Below are positions 50,554 through 58,905 of a stretch of 64,000 nt of DNA, one piece after another. The stretch's first letter is position 1, and every line of letters starts with the position of its first letter. The DNA comes from Terriglobia bacterium. GTDB taxonomy: Bacteria; Acidobacteriota; Terriglobia; Bryobacterales; UBA6623. The translations under genes and the position numbers were made by a program. The stretch covers positions 147,248 to 211,247 of the forward strand of contig VXRL01000002.1 of the NCBI GenBank assembly GCA_009838515.1, given 5' to 3'. Below the pieces are notes generated by a model, which saw only the letters and a list, made by a program, of their open reading frames with translations, ran no database searches and was not told the DNA's origin.

Positions 50554-51614
50554 CCGACTTCGCCTTCAGAGCGCTTCCCTGGAACGTCGTGTTCGGAATC
50601 GGGGCAGTGGAGCGGCTTCCAGCGGAGATGGATGCCCTCGGCCTCGACCGGGCATTGGTGCTTTGCACGCCTGGCAGTCAGGCTCGGGGCCGCTTGATCG
50701 CGAAACAGTTGGGTGATCGGGCTGCCGGGCTCTTTGCCGATGCCCGGATGCACGTGCCCTCGACGGTCCTTGACGAGGCGTCTCGTCGCGCGCGTGACTT
50801 GGGAGCCAAGAGCACGGTTTCCATCGGCGGGGGATCGACCACTGGCCTGGGCAAGGCGCTCGCGGCGCGCGAAGGCCTAGACAATGTCGCGATCCCGACA
50901 ACGTACTCAGGCTCGGAAATGACGGACATCTGGGGCGTGACCGAGTCCGGTCGCAAGGTTACGTCCCGGGACGCTAGGGTTGTTCCGACGCTCACGATTT
51001 ACGATCCGAACCTCACCGTCAGCCTGTCCGCACGCATGTCGGCCTCGAGCGGCCTGAACGCGCTCGCCCAAGCGGTTGTCAATGTGGCCGCCGACAAGCC
51101 CAGTCCGATCGCATCGGCGCTGGCGGTGGAAGGGATTCGGGCACTCGCGAAGGCGCTCCCGCGCGTCGTCACGGAACCGAACGACCTCGAGGCGCGGTCC
51201 GAGGCCCTGTACGGGGCTTGCATCGCTGCGGGCGCATTGGGCGTCGGCTCCACCGGGTTGCACCACCGCTTGTGCCACACCCTCGGCGGCACCTTCGGCA
51301 CTCCGCACGCCGAGACGCACGCGATCCTGCTGCCGCACAGCGTTGCCTACAATGCGACGGCCTTGCCAGCCGGCACCCAAAAGGTTGCCGATGCGTTAGG
51401 AGTGGCCGACGCCCCGGCCGGGATCTACGAGTTGGCCAAGCAGCTGGGGGCACCGACCGCCCTCAGACAGCTTGGCGTGGGCGAGGGCGATCTCGACAGG
51501 GTGGCGGAGATCGTCGCGCGCCCTTCCGCCCCCGTCCGTCCGCCTGCGCCCATCGATCGCGTTCGAACTCTTCTGCAGAATGCGTTCGAGGGCTTGCCGC
51601 CGCAGCGAGTGTAG
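50550..51614 (+). CDS. Maleylacetate reductase
   Basis: A 354-residue iron-alcohol-dehydrogenase-family enzyme of the maleylacetate reductase type, which reduces maleylacetate to 3-oxoadipate with NAD(P)H. Features: WNVVFGIGAVERLPAEMD, the nucleotide-binding VSIGGGSTTGLGKALA, AIPTTYSGSEMTDIWG, and the metal/active-site region LHHRLCHTLGGTFGTPHAETHA. The start is TTG at 50550, overlapping the previous stop (TTGA), after AAGGGGGA; the frame is open upstream but that sequence belongs to the dienelactone hydrolase gene. The product feeds the CoA-transferase encoded at 43626-44972. Confidence 0.9.
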   Translation: MTDFAFRALPWNVVFGIGAVERLPAEMDALGLDRALVLCTPGSQARGRLIAKQLGDRAAGLFADARMHVPSTVLDEASRRARDLGAKSTVSIGGGSTTGLGKALAAREGLDNVAIPTTYSGSEMTDIWGVTESGRKVTSRDARVVPTLTIYDPNLTVSLSARMSASSGLNALAQAVVNVAADKPSPIASALAVEGIRALAKALPRVVTEPNDLEARSEALYGACIAAGALGVGSTGLHHRLCHTLGGTFGTPHAETHAILLPHSVAYNATALPAGTQKVADALGVADAPAGIYELAKQLGAPTALRQLGVGEGDLDRVAEIVARPSAPVRPPAPIDRVRTLLQNAFEGLPPQRV

Positions 51615-51700
51615 CCGTGCCGTTGGCGAGAGAATCATCGATGCATCCCGTTGCAATCAAGAGAAACCAAAGAGGAACCAACCGAAGAGGAGGCAACAAC

Positions 51701-52528
51701 ATGCCGGACCAACATCCGCGAATCATCAAGCCGACCAGGCGGGAGACGATCATTGGCGCCAGTGCAGCCCTTGGCTCGCTAGTGGTCGGCCCGGACTTCT
51801 CCCGTGCCGCCGAGTGCATCTTGACCTCGACACAGATCGATGGCCCCTACCACATCCAGGATGCCGAAGATCGGCATGACGTGCGCTCTGGCAAGCCGGG
51901 CGTCGACCTCCTGCTGCGCATGAAGATCGTCGACGCCGAGGGCTGCGAGGGGATCGCGGGGGTTAGGACCGAGATCTGGTCCTGCGATGCTCTCGGCAAC
52001 TACAGCGGCCATCCCGACGTCGATCCCAACGTTCCGCCCAGATTGGGTGGCGGGGGCCGCCCACCCGGAGGCGGAGCACGAGGTCGGACTGGCGGGCCGC
52101 GTCCGCCCAGAGCTGGACAACGTCCGCCTGCCGGACCGCCCGGCGGAGTTCGCGGCGGCCATCGTGAGCCGACCGGCCCGAAACGATTCCTGCGCGGCTC
52201 CCAATTGGCGAACGATCAGGGCGAGGCGGAATTCCTGACAATCTACCCCGGCTGGTACAACCCGCGCGCCGTGCACGTACACGTGAAGGTGCATCTTGGC
52301 GGCCAGGAATTGCTCACGACCCAGCTCTATTTCCCCGATGACTTGACCGACTCGATCCATCAGACGGAGCCCTACGCAGAGCGCTACCCGACGCCCTTTC
52401 CGAACTCCAAGGATCGAGTCAAGTACTGGACGACCGGAGGGGAAGAGCCGATCGGCGTCTTTCCGACGATGACGACCGAAGGCAACGCCCAGGTCGGAAC
52501 GCTCACGATCGGAGTCAAGCGGGTCTGA
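51701..52528 (+). CDS. Intradiol ring-cleavage dioxygenase, Tat-exported, with Gly/Arg/Pro-rich insert
   Basis: A 275-residue non-haem iron dioxygenase of the protocatechuate 3,4-/hydroxyquinol 1,2-dioxygenase superfamily. All four iron ligands can be assigned: Tyr101 (LGNYS), Tyr186, His192 and His194 (YPGWYNPRAVHVHVKV). The N-terminus has a twin-arginine signal (TRRETIIGASAALGSLVVG), so it is probably exported folded with its iron; most pathway intradiol enzymes are cytoplasmic. Residues 116-153 are a Gly/Pro/Arg-rich insert between the first ligand and the core. Start set by GAGGAGG before the ATG at 51701. It probably opens a catechol or hydroxyquinol ring for the maleylacetate route. Confidence 0.88.
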   Translation: MPDQHPRIIKPTRRETIIGASAALGSLVVGPDFSRAAECILTSTQIDGPYHIQDAEDRHDVRSGKPGVDLLLRMKIVDAEGCEGIAGVRTEIWSCDALGNYSGHPDVDPNVPPRLGGGGRPPGGGARGRTGGPRPPRAGQRPPAGPPGGVRGGHREPTGPKRFLRGSQLANDQGEAEFLTIYPGWYNPRAVHVHVKVHLGGQELLTTQLYFPDDLTDSIHQTEPYAERYPTPFPNSKDRVKYWTTGGEEPIGVFPTMTTEGNAQVGTLTIGVKRV

Positions 52529-52548
52529 CGGGCCCTCGGGAGTGCGCC

Positions 52549-54081
52549 ATGAGAGCAGCAAAACGAGCAGCGGGCCTCGCGCCGCTGGTGTTGGCCTCCA
52601 CGCTGGCGGCGTGGGGCGCCGGACCGAACATCTTGCTGATGATGGCAGATGACCTCGGTTGGAACGACGTCGGTTTCAACGGGAGCGCGATCGAGACGCC
52701 CGCAATCGACAGCTTGGCGTCCGGAGGGTTGCGCCTGGACCGCTACTACGCGTTTTCGCTTTGTACGCCGACCCGTGTTGCGATCATGACAGGCCGCTCC
52801 CCGTTGCGGTTCGGGATTTTCGGTCCTATCATCGACCACGGCGGCCTGCCGCTTGAGGAAACCACGGTCGGCGAGATCTTTCGGGACGCGGGCTACCAGA
52901 CTTGGTACCTGGGCAAGTGGCATCTCGGCCACGGAAGGCGCGCCTACTTCCCCAACGAGCGCGGCTGGGACCACTCCTACGGCTCGCTGACCGGCGGGCT
53001 TGACCACTACTCCCACAACAGCGACGTGTTGATGGGTGCTCCAGACTGGCATCGGAACGGCGAGCCCATCGAAGAAGAGGGCCACACGACGGACCTGTAT
53101 ACCCAGGAAGCGCTCCGCCTGCTCGAGGGCCGCGACAAGGAAACCCGCTTCTTCATGTACGTCTCGTGGAATGCGCCGCACGCGCCCTTGCAGGCGGTCG
53201 AACCGTATCTGGAGCGGTACGCGCGCGTCGATGACGAAGTTCGGCGGACCTACGCCGCAATGGTGACTCATCTTGATGACTCGGTCGCGTCCCTGATCGA
53301 GGCTCTCGAGCGGGAAGGGCTACGCCAGGACACGCTCGTGATCTGGGTGAGCGACAACGGCGGAATCCCGTCAGGCGGTGGGAACAACAGCCCACTCCAC
53401 GGCGGCAAGGGCAGCCCCTACGAGGGCGGCACGCGCGTGCCGGGCCTCGTGAACTGGCCCGGCACGATCGAGCCGGGAGTCCTTTCCCAGCAGGTCAGCG
53501 CCTTGGACTGGCTGCCGACACTGCTTTCCGCCACGGGGGTCCCTCGGACAGACTCTAAGCCGTTGGATGGGTTCGACATGTGGCCCGCGATCGCTGCCGG
53601 GCGATCCGTCGAGCGCGGCGACTTGGTCTTCGGCTCCAACTTTGGTCGAGCTCTGTTTCGCGGGAAGTGGAAGTATGTCGAGACCGTGCCGGGATGGCTA
53701 GGGCTCGGCGGGCCGGGCAGGCGTCCGGGGCAGGGCCCGCTAGGCCGGGCAGGCGGCGCGCGTCGCCCGGGGCAGGGCCCACCAGGCGGTCGAGGCGGTG
53801 CCGGTCGCCCGGGCCCTCCGGGGCGGGGCCGGCCGCAGCAACGAAGCCAGCAGGCGCTCTACGACGTCTACGCGGACCCTACTGAATCCAACAACGTAGC
53901 CGCGGAGCACCCAGATCTCGTGAACGAGCTCGCGGCCTTCGTCCGCGCCTTCCACGCCGGCGTGCCGAGCATCGCCCGAGGGTTCGGCCTGCGCGATGGC
54001 GGCACGTTTGCCCGGGTCGGTCCTATGGCGACCTTCCCCGAGGACCGCGGGGCTCACGTCATCGACCGCGTTGACGAATGA
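52549..54081 (+). CDS. Sulfatase, secreted, with Gly/Arg/Pro-rich insert
   Basis: A 510-residue secreted sulfatase. Signal peptide APLVLASTLAAWGA; metal site MADDLGWND near residue 32; formylglycine motif C-T-P-T-R with Cys72; GKWHLGHGR near 122; WVSDNGG near 266. Residues 387-428 form an insert rich in Gly, Arg and Pro with repeated RPGQGP units, placed just before the conserved LYDVYADPTESNN segment. It is the last gene of the aromatic operon, 20 bases after the dioxygenase, so it may release phenolic sulfates as substrates. It is followed by a strong hairpin. Confidence 0.92.
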   Translation: MRAAKRAAGLAPLVLASTLAAWGAGPNILLMMADDLGWNDVGFNGSAIETPAIDSLASGGLRLDRYYAFSLCTPTRVAIMTGRSPLRFGIFGPIIDHGGLPLEETTVGEIFRDAGYQTWYLGKWHLGHGRRAYFPNERGWDHSYGSLTGGLDHYSHNSDVLMGAPDWHRNGEPIEEEGHTTDLYTQEALRLLEGRDKETRFFMYVSWNAPHAPLQAVEPYLERYARVDDEVRRTYAAMVTHLDDSVASLIEALEREGLRQDTLVIWVSDNGGIPSGGGNNSPLHGGKGSPYEGGTRVPGLVNWPGTIEPGVLSQQVSALDWLPTLLSATGVPRTDSKPLDGFDMWPAIAAGRSVERGDLVFGSNFGRALFRGKWKYVETVPGWLGLGGPGRRPGQGPLGRAGGARRPGQGPPGGRGGAGRPGPPGRGRPQQRSQQALYDVYADPTESNNVAAEHPDLVNELAAFVRAFHAGVPSIARGFGLRDGGTFARVGPMATFPEDRGAHVIDRVDE

Positions 54082-54110
54082 TCCTCGTTGCCAGCGCCTG
54101 AATCGCCGGG

Positions 54111-54132
54111 CGAGCGAGCGTCCCCTCGCTCG
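54111..54132 (+). terminator. Hairpin after the aromatic operon
   Basis: CGAGCGAG and CTCGCTCG form a perfect 8-bp stem around a six-base loop, 30 bases after the sulfatase stop. No T tract follows, so termination is plausible but not certain. Confidence 0.5.
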
Positions 54133-54457
54133 ACGACCGGACCAGCTGGTCTGTGCCAACGATGCCCCACAGCAGCAGGCGCGGGCCTATGCCAGACAGC
54201 AACTCCTGCAGAGGGTAGCTACGTCCAGCCCGGCCATGGCCGTGTCGTGCTCTCCTCCCTGCGCATACCGCGGATCGCCTGCCAAGAGCAATCCGAGCGC
54301 GGCTCCCTCAGATCGCTGCCTGGCGGCACGACGCCACCGGCCGAGCGGACCGATGAGGGATAGGCGTGTTGGCGTCGGCCTGCAGTTGCAGTTTGTCGGC
54401 CACGCCTATCGGTCGCGTTCAAGAGCTTGCGCTCGGGGAATTGACTGGCGTGCCGCG
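54133..54457. other. Convergent intergenic region, no gene
   Basis: About 325 bases between the operon hairpin and the end of the DUF1552 gene. Open frames here are shadows without family resemblance or ribosome-binding sites. Confidence 0.4.
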
Positions 54458-55861
54458 CTACGCGCGGATGGAGTCGGTCGGTCGGCCTTCGCGGTCCGCG
54501 GGGCCGAGGCGATCAGTGGCTCCCATCGCATCGAGCATCGTGTTGTACAGGTCGAGCGCCTCGCTTCCCAAGTCGAGTATCTGCCCGGTCTTGAACCTGC
54601 CGCCCGCACCTGAGATCGCGTGGAAGACACCGGAAAGCTCGCGCTTGACGTCTGAGTGCCTGCCATCGCCGGATTCGGTCGAAATCGTCACCATCGAGTT
54701 CTGCAGAGCGGACTGCCCGTTGGCATCCTGCACGGCGTCGAGCCGATGCAGGAAGTAGGCTGCCTCCCGCAGGTGCATATGAGCGTGGGCCCGCAATTGC
54801 GGGTTCTGGCTCTCCGGTTTGTAGTCATGCCACCATTCATGGCTGCACGCCTTTGCGCCTGTGGCGTTGCGCTGCCCGGCGTCATCGAATTCAAAGACCT
54901 TGCGGCCGCCGAATTCGTAATCCCCTCGGATGCGCAAGCGCTCACCAGCCGCCAGAAACGTCAGCGAACCGAATCGTACCCGATCCATTTCGACTGCCAG
55001 CGCGTACAAATCCGCAGTCAGCCGCCATTCGCTCGTAAGGGCGGCAAGATCCATGTCGATCCCCTCGCCGCCCGGGTCAGCGTATCCCCCGTGGGCGATC
55101 CGCGATCTCGGCGGCAACTGGGGTCCGTTCGGTTCCTCCCGCCGTTGCGAGAATGCGCGTTGCTCAAACTCACGGATGCGGTCCAAGTGGTCCGCCAAGC
55201 GAGACCTCGATTCGGCGCCCAGCGGGGAGTTGTCCCCGATGAAGTGCTGGTACTGTCCCACCACGGCATCGAGCACGCTCCGGCGGAAGCGCTCCTTTTC
55301 GCCGGCAGCGCCTTCCGGCAGTTCGATTCGCCCGAACACCCGGTCGAACAGATCACGGGGCTTCTCCTGCATCGCCGCCGCCACCGTACCGTCAGAACGG
55401 TAACTGTGGACGTATCTGCTGATGCGGCTCCGCCGGAAATAGGTGCCGGCGATCACCGTCGGAGTGACTCCTCGAGGCTGTCCGTTCGGGTAGTGCGCCT
55501 GGCGAACGACTTGGTCAATGGAGGGACCGCCCGCGCGCGCTTCGCCGTTCGGAGGCTCGGCCGTGAACGCCCCGCTGGAGCCGTCGAAGTGTGCGTTGAT
55601 GCCTGACTCGTCGCAACGAACCTGATCGACGTTTCGCAGGATCAAGAGCCTGTCCGCGAGCGGTCGCAGGGGCTCCATCACGCCATCGAACCCCTCGGAC
55701 TGCAGAGGTGCCGGAATCCCCAGGCCGAAGAAGACATTGAACGCCCGCACTGGAACGGCAGCGGACGCACTGGCCCGCATTTCGTCGAGCAGGGGCAGGC
55801 CGATCCCGATACCCCCTACGCCTCTGAGAACCGTTCGTCGGCTGATGTGACGGTTGGTCAT
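54458..55861 (-). CDS. DUF1552 family protein, Tat-exported
   Basis: A 467-residue protein of the DUF1552 family, found with DUF1592 partners in Planctomycetes and Acidobacteria. The twin-arginine signal is SRRTVLRGVGGIGIGLPLL. Family segments: PLADRLLILRNVDQVRCDE, INAHFDGSSGAFTAEPP, GPSIDQVVRQAH, SRLADHLDRIREFEQRA and FHAISGAGGRFKTGQILDLG. No enzymatic activity is established; it resembles DUF1501 in genomic setting. It lies 30 bases after the DUF1592 gene and forms the usual two-gene unit with it. Confidence 0.9.
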   Translation of the reverse strand: MTNRHISRRTVLRGVGGIGIGLPLLDEMRASASAAVPVRAFNVFFGLGIPAPLQSEGFDGVMEPLRPLADRLLILRNVDQVRCDESGINAHFDGSSGAFTAEPPNGEARAGGPSIDQVVRQAHYPNGQPRGVTPTVIAGTYFRRSRISRYVHSYRSDGTVAAAMQEKPRDLFDRVFGRIELPEGAAGEKERFRRSVLDAVVGQYQHFIGDNSPLGAESRSRLADHLDRIREFEQRAFSQRREEPNGPQLPPRSRIAHGGYADPGGEGIDMDLAALTSEWRLTADLYALAVEMDRVRFGSLTFLAAGERLRIRGDYEFGGRKVFEFDDAGQRNATGAKACSHEWWHDYKPESQNPQLRAHAHMHLREAAYFLHRLDAVQDANGQSALQNSMVTISTESGDGRHSDVKRELSGVFHAISGAGGRFKTGQILDLGSEALDLYNTMLDAMGATDRLGPADREGRPTDSIRA

Positions 55862-55891
55862 CTAGCTGCGGCTCCCATCATAGCTGTGCGG

Positions 55892-58468
55892 CTACGGCTC
55901 TGTCTGCGAGCTTCGGACCAGATCGCTTGTGACAATCGCCTCGATTAGGCTTGCGTAGGTTCCGCCGCTTGCTTGGCTGCGCCGATGGATTCCGTCGACC
56001 GCGGGATCGTCAGTTGGCGAAAGTGGCCGGCCGATAGCGAACTGGGTGACTTTTCTGGTGAGATTGCGTCGGACACGGTCGCTTGCGGCGAGCAGTTCCA
56101 TCATTTCGGCAGACGTGGCATACGCGACCGGTTCGTCGGAGCCCGGAAACAGAATCTCGCCGTCCTCTCGCAGTTCATTGCCGTGCTCGTCGATATCGTG
56201 GTAGCTGCCGAGGCCGTCGAACCGCTCCAGCCCGAAGGCCAGAGGCTCGAACCTGCCGTGACAGCCCCCGCAGGCCGGGCTTTCCACCCGGTCGGTGGCA
56301 ATGGCCCGACGGGATCGCCCGGCGCTAGCCGGCACGGGCGTGGTGTCGGTGCCGGGAGGAGGGGAGCCGACTTCGCCGAAGAGCAGGTCCTCAAGAACGA
56401 AGAGCCCCCGGGTGACCATAGATGCCTCGCTTCCGCCCTTCGTCAACACCGCGCCCTGCGTCAGAATTCCTCCCCGGCTCGGGATGCCAGCGAGTTCGTA
56501 ACGTCTCAGTCCGGACCCCTGACCGTCGAGGCCGTAGTGCGTGGCGAGAGGAGGGGTGAGGTAGGTGAACTGCGCATTGAGCAGGTCCGCAAGCGGCCGT
56601 CGTTGATCCCAGACCAGGTCCTTGAAGAAGGCGATTGTCTCGGAACGCATGTCCGCCCCTAACTGCGGATTCCACAGGGGAAACTGCTCGCTGTCAGGGC
56701 GCAGGGTTTCGAGCCGCCCCAGATCGAGCCACTGGGCGACGAATTCCACCGAGCGTGCGACTGCCCGCGGATCAGCCAGCATCCGGCGGACTTGGCTCCG
56801 CAGCTCCTCGACATCGTGAAGGGTACCCGCGGCTGCGGCGGTAGACAAGGCCGTGTCAGGCGGCTCTCCCCAGATGATGTAGCTGAGCCGTGCCGCGAGT
56901 TCGTGGGCGTCGGTCGGCCAACGGCTTCCGTCGCCCTTCTGCTGCTCGATGCGGTAGAGGAAACGCGGCGACTGCAGCATGGCTTCCACCACATGCCGGA
57001 CGGCCCCCTCGAAACTGCCCCCCGAGGACCGCACGGATTCTGCGAGGGTACGGTACAGGTCGATCTCGCGTTCTGAGAGCGGGCCCCGGAGAATTCGCTC
57101 CCCCATTCGTCGAATGCGGCTGTCCGCCAGGTCGGTGCCGTCTCCCACCATGCGTTTGATGTCGATTCGCTCTGCTGCGGACTCAGCTAGCCGGGCATAC
57201 GCTTCTACATGCCGCAAGTCCACCGTGAGGTTGTAGGCTGTGTTCTCGAATCCGTCCGCGCGAAGATCCGGCGGCACGAGTCGAGCCGCTTCGTCCGAGA
57301 GATCGACCCCCGTTGCACTGCGTATCGAGGCGGCGTACTCGGAAGCCGTAAGCCTGCGGACTGCGCTGGGGAGGTCGTGTCCACCGCGACCGTGGAGGGC
57401 GGGGTCGATAGTCTCGTATGGCCAAGCTGCCCCGCCATCGATCCATTCGCGCAGAGCCTGCTTCTGGGCCGCCGATAGCGGCGGGCGGTTCTGCGGCATC
57501 GCTTCCGATTCCGCCATCAGCCACACAAGGCTCTCGCTCGCCGCCCCCGGCACGATGGCATTGCCGTGGTCTCCTCCTGCCAGGGCTGACTCCCGCGACG
57601 AAAGGTCCAACCCTGCCTGCCTCACGGCGGAATCGTGGCAGTCAAGGCAGTGGCTTGCCAGAAGCGGAGCGATCTTGTCCTCGAACAGCGTCGGCCTTGC
57701 GGACACCTTGACAGGAACCGGCTCGACTAGGCTCGGCCCTGCACGGAAGTTCCGCCCCACCTCCTCGGCCAGCAGGTCGCGGCCGTAGATGGCGACCAAG
57801 TACACGCTTCCCAGCCAGGGCTCCCGGCCCCGGGGGCCGTTTCCGATCAGGAGCGTTGTCTTTTCCCAGTCCGAGGCGGATCCTGCGATCGTGGCTTCGG
57901 AAGCAATCTCTCCGTCGAGGAAAACTCGCGCTCTCCCGGTACGATCGCGGGTGAAAGTCACGTGCGTCAGTGCGGGTCTGGCGCTGGCTTCAGGCGTCCG
58001 GAGTGGATGGGCTTCTCCGGTTCCCGTTCTACTCGTGCGAAATCGAGCTTCGAAGCGGTCGCCCGCTTGGACCAGCGCGAAATTATGCTGACTCGTTCCG
58101 TTGGACATCATGACGATGCCTGCGCTTGTGGCTTCGCCTTGAGCGACGGGCTCGATCCAGGCCTCTACCGTCAGCTCGCCGGATACGCGCACCAAGTCCG
58201 CGATCTTCGCGACACGCTCCAGAGAGCGCAGCCTGGTCGGCCGGTCGATCATCAAGGAACCGCCTGCCAGTGTCACGGCGTCAGGGTCGTCCAGCTTCGT
58301 ATCTGCCACTTCTAGGAAGCCCGAGCGATCCGGCACGAGTTCACCCTTGAGGGAGCCGAAGTCGTAGAGCGCCACCAGGCCGTCGCGGACTCGCGGCAGA
58401 TCTTGCGCCACTCCCGTGCCTGCAAGCGCGTGGACGCATCCCAGCCAAAGCATGCAGGACGCGATCAT
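55892..58468 (-). CDS. LamG + Planctomycete cytochrome c + DUF1587/1592/1588/1585 protein
   Basis: A large exported multidomain protein, 858 residues from the ATG at 58468 (signal ASCMLWLGCVHALAGTGVA); in-frame ATGs at 58540 and 58621 lengthen it. Domain order: LamG-like lectin fold (LTVEAWIEPVAQGEATS ... VFLDGEIASEATI), Planctomycete-type cytochrome c with haem motif C-L-D-C-H, DUF1587 (RRLTASEYAASIRSATGV), DUF1595/1592 (AARLSYIIWGEPPDTAL, VAQWLDLGRLETL), DUF1588 (RGGILTQGAVLTKGGSEA, CGGCHGRFEPLAFGLERFD) and DUF1585 (TRKVTQFAIGRPL). A second C-x2-C-H lies in DUF1588. Probably an extracytoplasmic redox or polysaccharide-related complex with the DUF1552 partner; function not established. Confidence 0.9.
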   Translation of the reverse strand: MIASCMLWLGCVHALAGTGVAQDLPRVRDGLVALYDFGSLKGELVPDRSGFLEVADTKLDDPDAVTLAGGSLMIDRPTRLRSLERVAKIADLVRVSGELTVEAWIEPVAQGEATSAGIVMMSNGTSQHNFALVQAGDRFEARFRTSRTGTGEAHPLRTPEASARPALTHVTFTRDRTGRARVFLDGEIASEATIAGSASDWEKTTLLIGNGPRGREPWLGSVYLVAIYGRDLLAEEVGRNFRAGPSLVEPVPVKVSARPTLFEDKIAPLLASHCLDCHDSAVRQAGLDLSSRESALAGGDHGNAIVPGAASESLVWLMAESEAMPQNRPPLSAAQKQALREWIDGGAAWPYETIDPALHGRGGHDLPSAVRRLTASEYAASIRSATGVDLSDEAARLVPPDLRADGFENTAYNLTVDLRHVEAYARLAESAAERIDIKRMVGDGTDLADSRIRRMGERILRGPLSEREIDLYRTLAESVRSSGGSFEGAVRHVVEAMLQSPRFLYRIEQQKGDGSRWPTDAHELAARLSYIIWGEPPDTALSTAAAAGTLHDVEELRSQVRRMLADPRAVARSVEFVAQWLDLGRLETLRPDSEQFPLWNPQLGADMRSETIAFFKDLVWDQRRPLADLLNAQFTYLTPPLATHYGLDGQGSGLRRYELAGIPSRGGILTQGAVLTKGGSEASMVTRGLFVLEDLLFGEVGSPPPGTDTTPVPASAGRSRRAIATDRVESPACGGCHGRFEPLAFGLERFDGLGSYHDIDEHGNELREDGEILFPGSDEPVAYATSAEMMELLAASDRVRRNLTRKVTQFAIGRPLSPTDDPAVDGIHRRSQASGGTYASLIEAIVTSDLVRSSQTEP

Positions 58469-58905
58469 ATGCCTCACGGCGCGCAGGCCGCCCGGCAGGG
58501 CTGCCTCGTGGATCCGAGCTGAAGCCTCTGCGTAGCGCATTTCTTGCGGTTGTTCGCGGGCCGGGATCAAGCGCACGGACGTGTCAGTCCCTTGCCGATT
58601 GATCGGTGAGCGCCGGGGCATCTTCCGGGCGACCTCGAACTAGGCGAACTCCCACCGTTGCGTCGGCCGCCGTGACCCGGGAATCATCGTGGTATCAGCG
58701 TATCACCGGTGTCGCGTTGAGGATCCGAGAATGTTCGCATAACTTGTGATTGTTGAATCAATTACACTCGATTTCGGAGTGTCCGGGACTTGAATTCTTG
58801 GGCACCGGTTGAACCGCCGCTTCTACCTCTCTCGCGCAGGTGGACTTCTCCTGCTGGGTTTGGAACAAGTTGTATAATTGAGGGAGTCCCCCCACAACAG
58901 GTGCT
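58469..58905. promoter_or_regulatory. Divergent region before gyrA
   Basis: TATAAT at 58873-58878 is a good -10 candidate for gyrA, with its predicted start about 20 bases before the gene; a clear -35 is not seen. Around 58748-58762 there is an AT-rich inverted repeat (ATTG ... CAAT). No gene is visible beyond the possible N-terminal extension of the DUF1592 protein. Confidence 0.45.

Noticed and set aside
49327..53832. Gly/Arg/Pro-rich stretches as assembly artefacts or frameshifts
   Set aside because: All three keep the reading frame and resume conserved family sequence on both sides, and they differ from one another in DNA sequence; an artefact is unlikely, though read mapping would settle it.
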